NCBI RefSeq assembly: GCF_000337175.1
Contig: NZ_AOIJ01000033.1
Location: forward strand, 62,001-126,000
DNA length: 64,000 nt
Reading direction: 5' to 3'
From: Natrinema gari JCM 14663
Lineage (GTDB): Archaea > Halobacteriota > Halobacteria > Halobacteriales > Natrialbaceae
The notes beneath the pieces were generated by a model that was not told the DNA's origin, did not search any database, and saw nothing but the letters and a program-made list of their open reading frames with translations. A program made the position numbers and the translations under genes. Below, piece after piece: positions 43,071 to 51,971 of this stretch. The first letter of the stretch is position 1. Every line of letters starts with the position of its first letter.

Positions 43071-44288
43071 ATGAGCGGCATCGACGTCGAACCGGTCGAC
43101 GAGGAGGAGGCGACGAGCGAGCGCGACGACGGCGACCACACCATCGAGGTGACGCCGACCGACGCCGTCGACGACGGGGACCCGGCCGAGCGCGAGACCA
43201 TCGACGTCGAGCCGTCCGACGAGCCGATGGACGGTCCCGACTACGTCCTCTACGGCGGGAAAGGCGGCGTCGGGAAGACGACGATGGCGGCCGCGACGGC
43301 GCTGGACAGCGCCCGCCGGGGGACAGCGACGCTGGTCGTCTCGACCGACCCGGCCCACTCGCTGTCCGACACCTTCGAGACCGACATCCCAGCGGAGCCC
43401 GACCGAATCCGGGACGACGTGCCGCTCTACGCGGCCGAGATCGATCCCGAAACCGCACTCGAGGAGGGGGACACGCCCTTCAGCGGGGCGGGTGGGGGAG
43501 CGGACGAGTCGGACCCCTTCGCGGGCAGTGAGGCGGGCGGCTCCCCGTTCCCCGGCGAGGGGGGCGAGGGCGGACCACTCGGCGGCCTCGGTGACATACT
43601 CGGCGGCGACTCGCCGATGGACGCCCTCTTGGGGGGCGCGATGCCCGGTGCCGACGAGGCCGCCGCCATGCAACTCCTGCTCGAGTACATGGACGACGCA
43701 CGCTTCGAGCGGGTCGTCATCGACACGGCCCCGACCGGGCACACGCTCCGCCTGCTCCAACTCCCCGAGATCATGGACACGATGATGGGCCGTCTGATGA
43801 AACTCCGCCAGCGACTCGGCGGAATGCTCGAGGGCGTCAAAGGGATGTTCGGCGGCGACGCGCCCGACGACGGCGACGATCTCGAGGATCTGGAGGTGCT
43901 TCGCGAGCGCATCGAACGTCTGCGGGCGGCCCTGCGCGACCCCGCGCGGACGGACTTCCGGATCGTCATGGTCCCTGAGGAGATGAGCGTCTTCGAATCC
44001 AAGCGCCTGCGGGCGCAACTCGAGGAGTTCGGGATTCCCGTCGGCACCGTCGTCGTCAATCGGGTGATGGAGCCGCTGTCGAACGTGACCGACGATATCG
44101 ACGGCGAGTTCCTGCAACCGAACCTCGACGACTGTGCGTTCTGCCAGCGCCGCTGGGACGTCCAGCAGGGCGCGTTAGCCGAGGCACAGGACCTCTTCCG
44201 TGGCACTGACGTTCGCCGCGTTCCCCTGTTCGCCGAGGAGGTCCGCGGCGAGGGCATGCTCGAGGTCGTGGCGGCCTGTCTGCGGTAG
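43071..44288 (+). CDS. ArsA/Get3 (TRC40)-family ATPase
   Basis: A 405-residue protein. After an acidic N-terminal extension (60 residues) comes the P-loop YGGKGGVGKTT, switch I STDPAHSLSDTF and switch II DTAPTGHTLRLLQLP, and a CAFC pair near the C-terminus like Get3's zinc-binding cysteines. A Gly/Pro-rich insert precedes the client-binding helices. It may deliver tail-anchored membrane proteins or act on metals; the CxxC favours the Get3-like type. Confidence 0.9.
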   Translation: MSGIDVEPVDEEEATSERDDGDHTIEVTPTDAVDDGDPAERETIDVEPSDEPMDGPDYVLYGGKGGVGKTTMAAATALDSARRGTATLVVSTDPAHSLSDTFETDIPAEPDRIRDDVPLYAAEIDPETALEEGDTPFSGAGGGADESDPFAGSEAGGSPFPGEGGEGGPLGGLGDILGGDSPMDALLGGAMPGADEAAAMQLLLEYMDDARFERVVIDTAPTGHTLRLLQLPEIMDTMMGRLMKLRQRLGGMLEGVKGMFGGDAPDDGDDLEDLEVLRERIERLRAALRDPARTDFRIVMVPEEMSVFESKRLRAQLEEFGIPVGTVVVNRVMEPLSNVTDDIDGEFLQPNLDDCAFCQRRWDVQQGALAEAQDLFRGTDVRRVPLFAEEVRGEGMLEVVAACLR

Positions 44289-44380
44289 TCGTCAGCCCCC
44301 GCCGAATCGGTACCCGGCTGGCCGCCTGCTCACCGACGACGGATGTGAGCGAGTGAAACGAGTGAACGGAGGGAGGTGTA

Positions 44381-44400
44381 CTTTTGATCGAAATTTCGTT
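44381..44400. terminator. Possible bidirectional terminator between the Get3-like gene and purF
   Basis: CGAAATTTCG (44389-44398) is a perfect palindrome next to a T-run (CTTTTG) between two convergent genes. It abuts the purF stop codon. Confidence 0.35.
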
Positions 44401-45910
44401 AGTCGTCCGCAGGGAGCTGCTGGCCGCCGACCTCGGGTCGGCTCACGTCACGGTCGGTCTCCTCGCCGTCGATGTCGTAGGGATACTCGCCGGTGACACA
44501 GCCCAGACAGAGATCGATGCGTTCCTTGCCGAGCACGTCGGCGACGGCGTCGGTCGAGAGGTAGGCGAGACTGTCGGCGGCGATCTCGTCGCGGATCTCG
44601 GCGGTCGATTTGTCCGCGGCGATCAACTCGTCGCGGGTGGCCATGTCGATGCCCATGTAGCAGGGCGCGACGATCGCAGGAGCACCGATGCGGACGTGGA
44701 CCTCCTCGGCTCCGCAGTCCTTCAGGAGTTGGACGAGCTGGGTCGACGTGGTGCCGCGGACGATCGAATCGTCGATGACGGTGACGGTCTTGCCTTCGAT
44801 CGTCGATTTGATCGGGTTGAGTTTGAGCCGGACCGCGCGTTCGCGCTCGTCTTGCGTCGGCATGATAAACGTCCGGCCGACGTAGCGGTTCTTCATCAGC
44901 CCCTCGGCGAACTCGACGCCGTCGTCGTCCGCATCCCGCGGCTCGCCGTCGGCGGTCGTCTCGCTTGCGGCGTCGGCGTATCCCGAGGCGAAGGCACGCC
45001 CCGAGTCGGGGACCGGCATCACGACGTCGGTCTCGACGCCGCTTTCGTCCCAGAGTTCGCGTCCCAGGTTGCGCCGCGCCTCGTAAACGAGCGTCTCATC
45101 GATGACGCTGTCGGGTCGCGCGAAGTAGACGTGTTCGAAGAAACAGTGGGCGGTGTGCTCGTTGTCGACGAGCTGGTAGGAGTCGAAGCCCTCGCCGTCT
45201 TCCTGCAGGACGACCAGTTCGCCCGGTCGAACGTCGCGGACCAGGTCCCCGTCCAGGGTGTCGATCGCCGCCGACTCCGAGGCGAGCATGTATCCGTCCT
45301 CGAGTTCGCCGATACACAGCGGCCGGTTCCCCTGTGGATCGCGCACGCCGAGAACGGTGTCGTCGTGGGTGATCGTCAGCGAGTACGAGCCGTGAATGCG
45401 CCCCATCGTGTGCTTGACGGCTCGCACGAGGTCCTCCTCCAGGAGGTTCCGGGCGAGGTCGTGGGCGATGACCTCCGTGTCGCCGTCGCTGGTAAAGGCG
45501 TGGCCCGCGGCGGCGAGTTCGTCGCGGATCTCATCGGCGTTGACGAGGTTCCCGTTGTGCGAGAGCCCGAGCGACCCGCTCTTAAACGAGACGGAGAACG
45601 GCTGTGCACAGGAGGAGTCGACCGAGCCGGCCGTCGGATACCGCACGTGGCCGATCCCCGCTGCGCCGGAGAGCGCGTCGAGGTCGTCCTCCCCGAAGGC
45701 ATCCCCCACGAGCCCCATTTCGACGTGGCTGTGCTGTTGAAACCCGTCGTGCGTGACGATCCCGGCCGACTCCTGGCCGCGATGCTGGAGTGCATAGAGC
45801 GCGTAGTACAACGGACGTGCCGCGTCTCGACCGTCGAGTGAGACGCCGACGACGCCGCACTTTTCGGTCATTCCTGTTCGCCGGGGAGTTTCGCCCCGCC
45901 CATCAGTCAT
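44399..45910 (-). CDS. purF: Amidophosphoribosyltransferase (Fe-S type PurF)
   Basis: A 503-residue protein from ATG 45910. The N-terminal glutamine-hydrolase domain has KCGVVGVSLDGRD with the catalytic Cys at residue 18, so a 17-residue propeptide must be cut, as in Bacillus. The phosphoribosyl domain has VTVIDDSIVRGTTS. The Fe-S ligands seen in Bacillus-type PurF appear kept: HCFFEH, APCYMG and CLGC. It makes phosphoribosylamine, the first purine step. A TATA box (GTTTTTATCGG, 45932-45942, minus strand) fits this start rather than ATG 45871. Confidence 0.96.
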   Translation of the reverse strand: MTDGRGETPRRTGMTEKCGVVGVSLDGRDAARPLYYALYALQHRGQESAGIVTHDGFQQHSHVEMGLVGDAFGEDDLDALSGAAGIGHVRYPTAGSVDSSCAQPFSVSFKSGSLGLSHNGNLVNADEIRDELAAAGHAFTSDGDTEVIAHDLARNLLEEDLVRAVKHTMGRIHGSYSLTITHDDTVLGVRDPQGNRPLCIGELEDGYMLASESAAIDTLDGDLVRDVRPGELVVLQEDGEGFDSYQLVDNEHTAHCFFEHVYFARPDSVIDETLVYEARRNLGRELWDESGVETDVVMPVPDSGRAFASGYADAASETTADGEPRDADDDGVEFAEGLMKNRYVGRTFIMPTQDERERAVRLKLNPIKSTIEGKTVTVIDDSIVRGTTSTQLVQLLKDCGAEEVHVRIGAPAIVAPCYMGIDMATRDELIAADKSTAEIRDEIAADSLAYLSTDAVADVLGKERIDLCLGCVTGEYPYDIDGEETDRDVSRPEVGGQQLPADD

Positions 45911-45931
45911 GGGAGTCAGTAGGGCACCGAG

Positions 45932-45942
45932 CCGATAAAAAC
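45932..45942 (-). promoter_or_regulatory. TATA box of purF
   Basis: On the minus strand GTTTTTATCGG lies 22-32 bases before ATG 45910. Confidence 0.6.
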
Positions 45943-45986
45943 CCCCGTGTTTGTGCTTGTTCGGCTCTCCGAAGACCAGTCTAGTA

Positions 45987-46015
45987 TCCACACCCGTGTA
46001 TATGTGGTGTGTGGA
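45987..46015 (+). promoter_or_regulatory. Inverted repeat with TATA, upstream of the MutS-like gene
   Basis: TCCACAC ... GTGTGGA arms flank CCGTGTATATGTGGT, so the TATA-like GTGTATAT lies inside an imperfect inverted repeat. From here transcription would start near 46022-46027, 125 bases before the conserved protein start. Confidence 0.4.
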
Positions 46016-46150
46016 CACGCGATGACAGTGGAAAACCGGCCGCTGCGTCTCGCTTCCGCTGTCGGAGAACACCGGTCCGGCGGGCGGTGTGCGGAGACCA
46101 CGGCGGCCAATGACACAGTGTTCAAGACACTCGCCACGAGTCCACCACGT

Positions 46151-47926
46151 ATGCGACTCGAGGAGTACTGGGGCGTCGGCCCGAAGACGCGGGAGACACT
46201 GGTCGACGAGTTGGGCAACGAGGCGGCGATCCGAGCGATCGAGAGCGGCGACGTGCGGGCGCTGTCCGACGCCGGACTCGCCCGCGGCCGAGCGACGCGG
46301 ATCCTCCGTCGCGCGACCGGCGGTTCGGGGATGGACGTGCTGGCGACCAGTGACTCCCGGGCGGCGTACAAGGACCTGCTGGAGCTGGCGGTCGACCACG
46401 CCGTCACCCAGCGTGCAGCCGACCGAATCCGAGTGCTAACGCCGCTGCACAGCCGCGAGGCGATGGAGGAGCGTCTCGACGACGTGCTCGCGGCGCGAGA
46501 CGCCTGGGCCGCGCTCCCCGAGGCCGATCGGGCCGCCGTGCTCGAGGCCTACGAGCGCTACGATGAGCGCGACGGCAGCGAACACGCCGCCGTCGAAGCC
46601 GCCCTCGAGCTGCTCGCGGCCGGCGTCGATTCCGGCCCGTTCGCCGCGATCGCGGATCTCGAGCGCGAGCGGCTCGCGACGGCTGCGGAGGCGCTGGGGG
46701 CACTCGAGGGCGGCCGCGTCCGGAACGGTGCCGATCAGGACCTCGATCGCCTCCGGGACGCGCTCGGGGCCGTCGAAGATCTGGACGCGAACGCGCTCGC
46801 GTTGATCGAGGACCTGCGCGCCGATGGCGTCCACGACGCCGAGGGGTTCCGCCAGTCCTTCGAGGACCGCCTGTTGACCGAGACGGACGTGACGATCGAC
46901 CGGGTGCGGGACGCGATGCCCACCGACGCGACGGACGCGACCGACTTCGTCGGCGACACGCTGCGGACGCTTCGGCGTGACCTCACCGCAGCGGTCGACG
47001 AGCGCGAGCGGACCGTCGCGAGCGATCTCGAGGACGCACTGGCCGATGCACGCGACGCGGTCGACCGGGCCGTCGAGGCGGTCGACGACATCGCCTTACA
47101 GCTCTCGTTGGCGCGGTTCGCGCTCGAGTACGGCTGCACTCGCCCCGTGTTCGTCGAGGGGGACGACGCCGCGGTCTCCGTCGTCAACGCGCGCAACCTG
47201 ACCCTCGCAGCCCGCGACGACGAGTCGGTCCAGCCGGTCACTTATGCCCTCGGACAGCACGATATCCCGAGCGTCCCGGACGGCGTCAACGCGGTTCCCG
47301 GCGAGGAACGCGTCGCCGTCCTGACGGGGGCCAACAGTGGCGGGAAGACGACCGTCCTCGAGACGCTGTGTCAGGTCGTCTTGCTCGCGATGATGGGGCT
47401 TCCGGTTCCCGCCGACCGGGCCGAGGTGACGCCCGTCGACTCGCTGGTCTTTCACCGCCGGCACGCGAGTTTCAACGCCGGCGTCCTCGAATCGACGCTG
47501 CGCTCGATCGTCCCGCCGCTCTCGACAGGGGGGCGCACCCTGATGCTGGTCGACGAGTTCGAGGCGATCACGGAACCCGGCAGCGCGGCGGACCTGCTCC
47601 ACGGACTCGTTACGCTCTCGGTCGACCGCGAGGCGTTGGGTGTGTTCGTCACCCACCTCGCGGACGACTTAGAGCCCCTGCCGCCCGAAGCCCGGGTCGA
47701 CGGTATCTTCGCCGAGGGGCTCGATCCCGACCTCGAGTTGCGCGTCGATTATCAGCCCCGGTTCGACACCGTGGGCCGGTCGACGCCGGAGTTCATCGTC
47801 TCGCGGTTGGTTGCCAACGCCGGCAGCCGGACCGAGCGGGCCGGGTTCGAGACGCTGGCCGAAGCGGTCGGCAACGAGGCCGTCCAGCGGACGCTCGCGG
47901 ACGCCCGCTGGACGACCGGTGAGTGA
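46151..47926 (+). CDS. MutS-family ATPase with helix-hairpin-helix N-terminus (MutS5/MutS2-like)
   Basis: A 591-residue protein. The N-terminal region has helix-hairpin-helix features (YWGVGPKTRETLVDELGNE). A long coiled helical region follows (about residues 80-330). The MutS ATPase domain has VLTGANSGGKTT (Walker A), LMLVDEFEAITEPGSAADL (Walker B) and VFVTHLADDLEPLP. It lacks the mismatch-binding domain I and a Smr domain, so recombination or branch-structure work is likelier than mismatch repair. The frame is open back to ATG 46022, which a TATA box would favour. Confidence 0.88.
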   Translation: MRLEEYWGVGPKTRETLVDELGNEAAIRAIESGDVRALSDAGLARGRATRILRRATGGSGMDVLATSDSRAAYKDLLELAVDHAVTQRAADRIRVLTPLHSREAMEERLDDVLAARDAWAALPEADRAAVLEAYERYDERDGSEHAAVEAALELLAAGVDSGPFAAIADLERERLATAAEALGALEGGRVRNGADQDLDRLRDALGAVEDLDANALALIEDLRADGVHDAEGFRQSFEDRLLTETDVTIDRVRDAMPTDATDATDFVGDTLRTLRRDLTAAVDERERTVASDLEDALADARDAVDRAVEAVDDIALQLSLARFALEYGCTRPVFVEGDDAAVSVVNARNLTLAARDDESVQPVTYALGQHDIPSVPDGVNAVPGEERVAVLTGANSGGKTTVLETLCQVVLLAMMGLPVPADRAEVTPVDSLVFHRRHASFNAGVLESTLRSIVPPLSTGGRTLMLVDEFEAITEPGSAADLLHGLVTLSVDREALGVFVTHLADDLEPLPPEARVDGIFAEGLDPDLELRVDYQPRFDTVGRSTPEFIVSRLVANAGSRTERAGFETLAEAVGNEAVQRTLADARWTTGE

Positions 47927-47950
47927 GGCGGGAATGGTCCCCGCTCGAGA

Positions 47951-48541
47951 TTACTCCTCGAAGTCGAGTTCCTCGTCCGTCGATTCATCGCGTTCCCGAC
48001 GCGCGTCCGCGAACCAGTGGTCCGGTGTGGGCGTATACGTCGTCTCGCCGCCGGGCGACTCACCGTACGTATATGGGATTCCGTCCCGCTTCTCGCAGAC
48101 GCGGGCCTCGAGGTACGCCTGTGCCGTCCGTCGCGAGAGCGCTCCCATCTCGATGACGTCGCCGAGAGCCGTCTTGGTCGCGCGAAACCAGACCCTGATC
48201 GTCCCCTCGTCAGCGGGCCGCGTCGGGACGAGCGCTCCGCGGCCGCCGTCACGACCGTCACCCCACTCGAGCCAACAGACGCGATACGCCTCGACGCCGT
48301 AGTCGTCGGCCGGGGCGACGAGAAAGAACGCCTCGTGTACGCAGGGCTCGAGGTGGTCCCGGAGGATTCGCTCGAGCGTGATCGAGTCCGCCAGCAGGGG
48401 TCCCTTGACCGCGCCGTCCGCGAGGGGAGTCGTCGCCGTGATCTCGTCCGCGAGCGACAGCGTCTCACCGCCCCAGTGACTGTATCGCAGGTCGTAGAGG
48501 CGATCCGGCCGCCGGTAGGCGACGAGGGCTCTATGTCCCAT
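47951..48541 (-). CDS. Conserved haloarchaeal protein (DUF6735-like)
   Basis: A 196-residue soluble protein, MGHRALVAYRRPDRLYDLRY onward, with YSHWGGETLSLADEIT and a tail rich in acidic residues (DESTDEELDFEE). Trp and Tyr are frequent. It resembles a haloarchaea-specific family that I recall as DUF6735; the role is unknown. Its stop is 24 bases from the convergent MutS-like gene. Confidence 0.75.
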   Translation of the reverse strand: MGHRALVAYRRPDRLYDLRYSHWGGETLSLADEITATTPLADGAVKGPLLADSITLERILRDHLEPCVHEAFFLVAPADDYGVEAYRVCWLEWGDGRDGGRGALVPTRPADEGTIRVWFRATKTALGDVIEMGALSRRTAQAYLEARVCEKRDGIPYTYGESPGGETTYTPTPDHWFADARRERDESTDEELDFEE

Positions 48542-48741
48542 CGGTCACCCGGTCGAAGCGGTGCGAATCGGGCCACTCGAGGTGCGAGCGGGAATGCGGT
48601 TCGGTGCTCACGATGGGTCTGGCCGCGTGCCCCTACTTGAACCTGCGGACGGGTACGGTGACCGACGACGACCGCGCTGCTCGGCGTGCAACCGGGAAAG
48701 CGGCCGTCCGCGGTCGGACTCCGTCGATCCGTCGAAGACCG

Positions 48742-50265
48742 TCAACACTGACTGACGATCAGTTCGTGGGGCGTCGGCTCGCCGACCGGGCCGTCCGCAT
48801 CGACCGACTGATCGACGCGATAGATCGTCACCGACTCGACGCCGTCGGGAGCCCGCTCACAGAAGTATGATCCCGCGGCCTCACGCGCGGGTTCGCCCGC
48901 ACCCTGTCCCTTCCGCCCGTACCGCTCCCAGAGCGTCGACGAATACCGCTCCGCGACGTCGGGCGGGCCGTCGAACGTCGCCGGTCCGTCGCGAAGGAGA
49001 TCGGTCGATTCCCCGGCCCCGTCGGTCGCTTCGACGACGTACCAGCTGTACGTATCGGGCGGGTGCGGCGCGAAAAAGGCCCAACTCGAGCGCTCGAGCA
49101 CGCTGTCGCCGCCCGCACTCGAGCTGTCGACCAGGCCCGCCGCCGTGACCTGCCAGCTCGCCGCGGCGAGGAACAGACAGACGAGAAGCGCCGTCGCGGC
49201 GAGTCGCGTGCCGCGTCGGACGCGCGGCGAGAGCACGGCCGGGGAACTCGATCCCGCTTCGGTTCGCTCGCCGCGTGGCCGACATGCAGCGAGTCGGCGT
49301 GCGAGTCCGCTCGCCGACCCGAGGTGCTCGAGCCGGTCCCAGACCGGCGGCGGGAGAAAGACCAGCAGGACGGAGACCATGATCAGCGGAAACAGTCCCA
49401 GACGCATCGTCGCTGCCATGCTGAGATGCGCACCGACGTAGGCGGCGACGGTCGCGGTTCGGAGCCGGCCGGTCGCGAGCACGAGCAGGACCGATGCCGA
49501 GAGAACGGCGATCCAGAGCCAGTTGATCGCGGTCAAGAGGGCGGGATAGTCCGCGATCGTCGGACCCAGATAGCCGGTAAAGCTCTCGAGTCGGAAGATC
49601 CGCTGGACCGCGATCCCGGAGAGCCATTCGTCGCTCCGGAACTTGAGAACCGCGTTGATCGCGTAGATGACGACGACGTGCAAGAGCAAGAGCGCGGTCG
49701 CCGTCGAAACCACGCGCGACTCGTCTCGAGAGTCGCATACGGCCCGCTCCTCGCGACGGCGAGGACGGATCGCCCATCGAGCGTCGAGGGGGAGCAGCGC
49801 CGCGAAAAGCAGCAACGAGATGAGTATCGTATCGCCGCCGTTGACCAGGTACGGATTACGGGCGTGCAGCGACGCGAGGAGAAGCGCCGACCCGACGGCT
49901 GCGAGTCGATGTCGGTAGCCGAGCAGCACACACACCGCGAGAGCGCCGGTGACCGCGAGCAAAAGGGCTTGGACCCACACCGAGCCCGACAGGGCGTACA
50001 GCGACCAGCGTGCGAGCGTCGGTGACAGTTCTTCGAGGGCGGACCGCGGGAGGATTCCTGCGTCCGTATAGAACGTAACCAGTCCCGGAGCGCGGAGGAC
50101 GAGCAGATCGAGCACGACGACCAGCCCCAGGCTGATCCGGAACGCGGCCAGCGCCCGCGGATCGATCCCGAGACGCGATCGGACGAACGCCCGAACAGCA
50201 GCGCGCGTCGTCGCCGCGTCGCCGGTCGCAGTCGCGGGCGCGGATTCGGGCGGGGTTCCTGTCAT
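48742..50265 (-). CDS. HTTM-domain membrane protein (vitamin K-dependent carboxylase-like)
   Basis: A 507-residue protein with about eight or more membrane spans. The first 300 residues fit an HTTM/DoxX-type core: ALAAFRISLGLVVVLDLLVL, FYTDAGILPRSAL, NGGDTILISLLLFAALLPLD and INAVLKFRSDEWLSG. The C-terminal 150 residues are probably outside the membrane. Bacterial relatives are of unknown function. A clear TATA box (CTTATATA, about 50300-50307, minus strand) precedes it. Confidence 0.88.
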   Translation of the reverse strand: MTGTPPESAPATATGDAATTRAAVRAFVRSRLGIDPRALAAFRISLGLVVVLDLLVLRAPGLVTFYTDAGILPRSALEELSPTLARWSLYALSGSVWVQALLLAVTGALAVCVLLGYRHRLAAVGSALLLASLHARNPYLVNGGDTILISLLLFAALLPLDARWAIRPRRREERAVCDSRDESRVVSTATALLLLHVVVIYAINAVLKFRSDEWLSGIAVQRIFRLESFTGYLGPTIADYPALLTAINWLWIAVLSASVLLVLATGRLRTATVAAYVGAHLSMAATMRLGLFPLIMVSVLLVFLPPPVWDRLEHLGSASGLARRLAACRPRGERTEAGSSSPAVLSPRVRRGTRLAATALLVCLFLAAASWQVTAAGLVDSSSAGGDSVLERSSWAFFAPHPPDTYSWYVVEATDGAGESTDLLRDGPATFDGPPDVAERYSSTLWERYGRKGQGAGEPAREAAGSYFCERAPDGVESVTIYRVDQSVDADGPVGEPTPHELIVSQC

Positions 50266-50299
50266 GCGGACTACCGAGTCGACCCCGATTTGGGAACCG

Positions 50300-50307
50300 G
50301 TATATAA
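50300..50307 (-). promoter_or_regulatory. TATA box of the HTTM gene
   Basis: On the minus strand ACTTATATA lies about 35-42 bases before ATG 50265, allowing a leader of about 10 bases. Confidence 0.5.
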
Positions 50308-50561
50308 GTACTTTCCCCAGACAGTCGCCGACAGCGGACAGTGGCTCACCCCGACCGCTCGGACACCCACGGAGGAGCGGCCGATGACGGATACGACGCC
50401 GGAACCCCTGCACGTCGGACCGAGGGGTGTGGGATCGCATGCAGGGTCCGATAGGCCTCCATTGACACGGGCGGCGTCTCGAGCGAACCGGCGGCCGAGC
50501 TCGGGTCGGTCGCGCGACGGCTCGAAGGAGTCCGCTCGCCGACGGCCGAGCGCGGGCGCAG

Positions 50562-51008
50562 TCACGGGGTCGCGCTCGCACGTCGCTCGGCACGGGTCGC
50601 GATCGCCTCGTTCATCGCGACGAACGCTCGTTCGACGCGGGCCGTGTCGAAGACCAGCGGGACGAACGCGCCGCGAACGGTTTCGCGTTGGAGCAGTCGC
50701 GTACGCCGGCCATCGGCGATCGGCTCGAGGTGAAACTCGTGGTAGCGGTCGAACGCGAACGGGACCACGAGTCGGTCGAGCCAGGCGAGTCGGCGGGTTG
50801 GTTCGACGGTGACGGCCATCGGACCGTCGAGGAACCGGCCGAGGTCGGCCGACGCGTCCCCGGGCCGTTGCATCGAGGGATCGACTGCGACTCCCTCGAT
50901 CGTCCGGCTGATCGGGTCCCACTCGGGATACGTGTCGAAGGCGAGAAGCGCCTCCCAGACGACCGCGGGCGGGGCGTCGATCTCGACGAAGACCTCGACC
51001 TGGTTCAT
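50562..51008 (-). CDS. SRPBCC-fold lipid/ligand-binding protein
   Basis: A 148-residue protein starting MNQVEVFVEIDAPPAVVWEA. It contains FDTYPEWDPISRTIEGVAV and the late helix (FDTARVERAFVAMNEAIATR) that closes a START-type pocket. Members bind or cyclise hydrophobic ligands. There is no clear partner; it ends in a gene-free stretch shared with the HTTM promoter. Confidence 0.88.
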   Translation of the reverse strand: MNQVEVFVEIDAPPAVVWEALLAFDTYPEWDPISRTIEGVAVDPSMQRPGDASADLGRFLDGPMAVTVEPTRRLAWLDRLVVPFAFDRYHEFHLEPIADGRRTRLLQRETVRGAFVPLVFDTARVERAFVAMNEAIATRAERRASATP

Positions 51009-51177
51009 GCACCCAGCTACCACGCTCAGCGGGATGGCTGTACCGGTCGAAGCGCCACCGGCGACGACGGACACGGGACGGCACTGCTCGACGATCGGCT
51101 TGCACCCCGTCAGCCGGTTCCGGGCTGCGGGTCGTAGACGAGACGCGACCGTCTCCTCCTCGAAGGGACCTCTCGGC

Positions 51178-51837
51178 CTAGGCGCTGTCGTTGAACCGCC
51201 GGTTCGTCGAGAGCGGCGCGTCGCCCGGCTCACCCCGGACGAAGTGGCCGGCCGGATTGATCTCGCCGTCGCGCTCCATCGAGAGGAGTTCGACGAACCA
51301 CGCCTCGTGTTCGATCTCCTCTTGCAGGATGCGCTGGGCCATGTCGTAGGTGCGCGGATCGACGCCGTGGGTCATGTCACAGATCTCCGACCACGTCCGA
51401 ATGGCACAGCGTTCGGCCTCGAGTAGTACTTCGAGAATGCCCGCGGCGCTGAGCGAATCGGTGTCGAAGCCCCCGTCACCGGCCATCGGGACCGGGACCT
51501 CGGCGTCGGGGCAGGACGCCCGATCGGCGAACTCGCGAATATCGTTGGGGAGCGCACCGCCGAGTTCGTACACTCGCGGTGCGACTAACTCGAAGTGCGC
51601 CCGGTCCTCGAGGCGGGCGTCCTCGGTGATCTCCTTGTAATCCTCGTGGCCGGCGAGGTGCATGCGCAGGTTCGTGTAGTAGTAGTACGTCGTGAATTCG
51701 GCACCGATCGCGTCGATCAGTTTCTCGCGCAGTTCCTCGGGCTCGAGTCCCCGTTCGCGAAGGACAGCCATGCCGACGCGCTCGCTCGTGTCCCCTGTAT
51801 CGACGGTGCCCGTCGCGTGTGGTTTATCGTCTGACAT
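51178..51837 (-). CDS. Ferritin-like (Dps-like/DPSL-type) protein
   Basis: A 219-residue four-helix ferritin-like protein: [57 protein letters not shown] and [15 protein letters not shown]. Metal-binding Glu and His are all visible. Two cysteines in [10 protein letters not shown] are near the metal helix, a trait of archaeal Dps-like thioferritins. It probably stores iron and detoxifies peroxide. The TATA box is near 51865-51875 on the minus strand. Confidence 0.85.
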   Translation of the reverse strand: MSDDKPHATGTVDTGDTSERVGMAVLRERGLEPEELREKLIDAIGAEFTTYYYYTNLRMHLAGHEDYKEITEDARLEDRAHFELVAPRVYELGGALPNDIREFADRASCPDAEVPVPMAGDGGFDTDSLSAAGILEVLLEAERCAIRTWSEICDMTHGVDPRTYDMAQRILQEEIEHEAWFVELLSMERDGEINPAGHFVRGEPGDAPLSTNRRFNDSA

Positions 51838-51971
51838 CCATCGGATCACTCCCAGCACTCGCTACATGTATCTTTGCTTGCACTTGCAGCCCGCGAGCCG
51901 CGGGATTTCGGCCGGCGTGTGCCGACGACGTGACCGCAATATCCTTACTCGTCAGCCCCTGAAAGACGTGT

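Noticed and set aside
41599..43458. 619-codon open frame on the minus strand
   Set aside because: It is the antisense of the aminotransferase and the start of the Get3-like gene; it has Arg-rich low-complexity blocks and no family motif.
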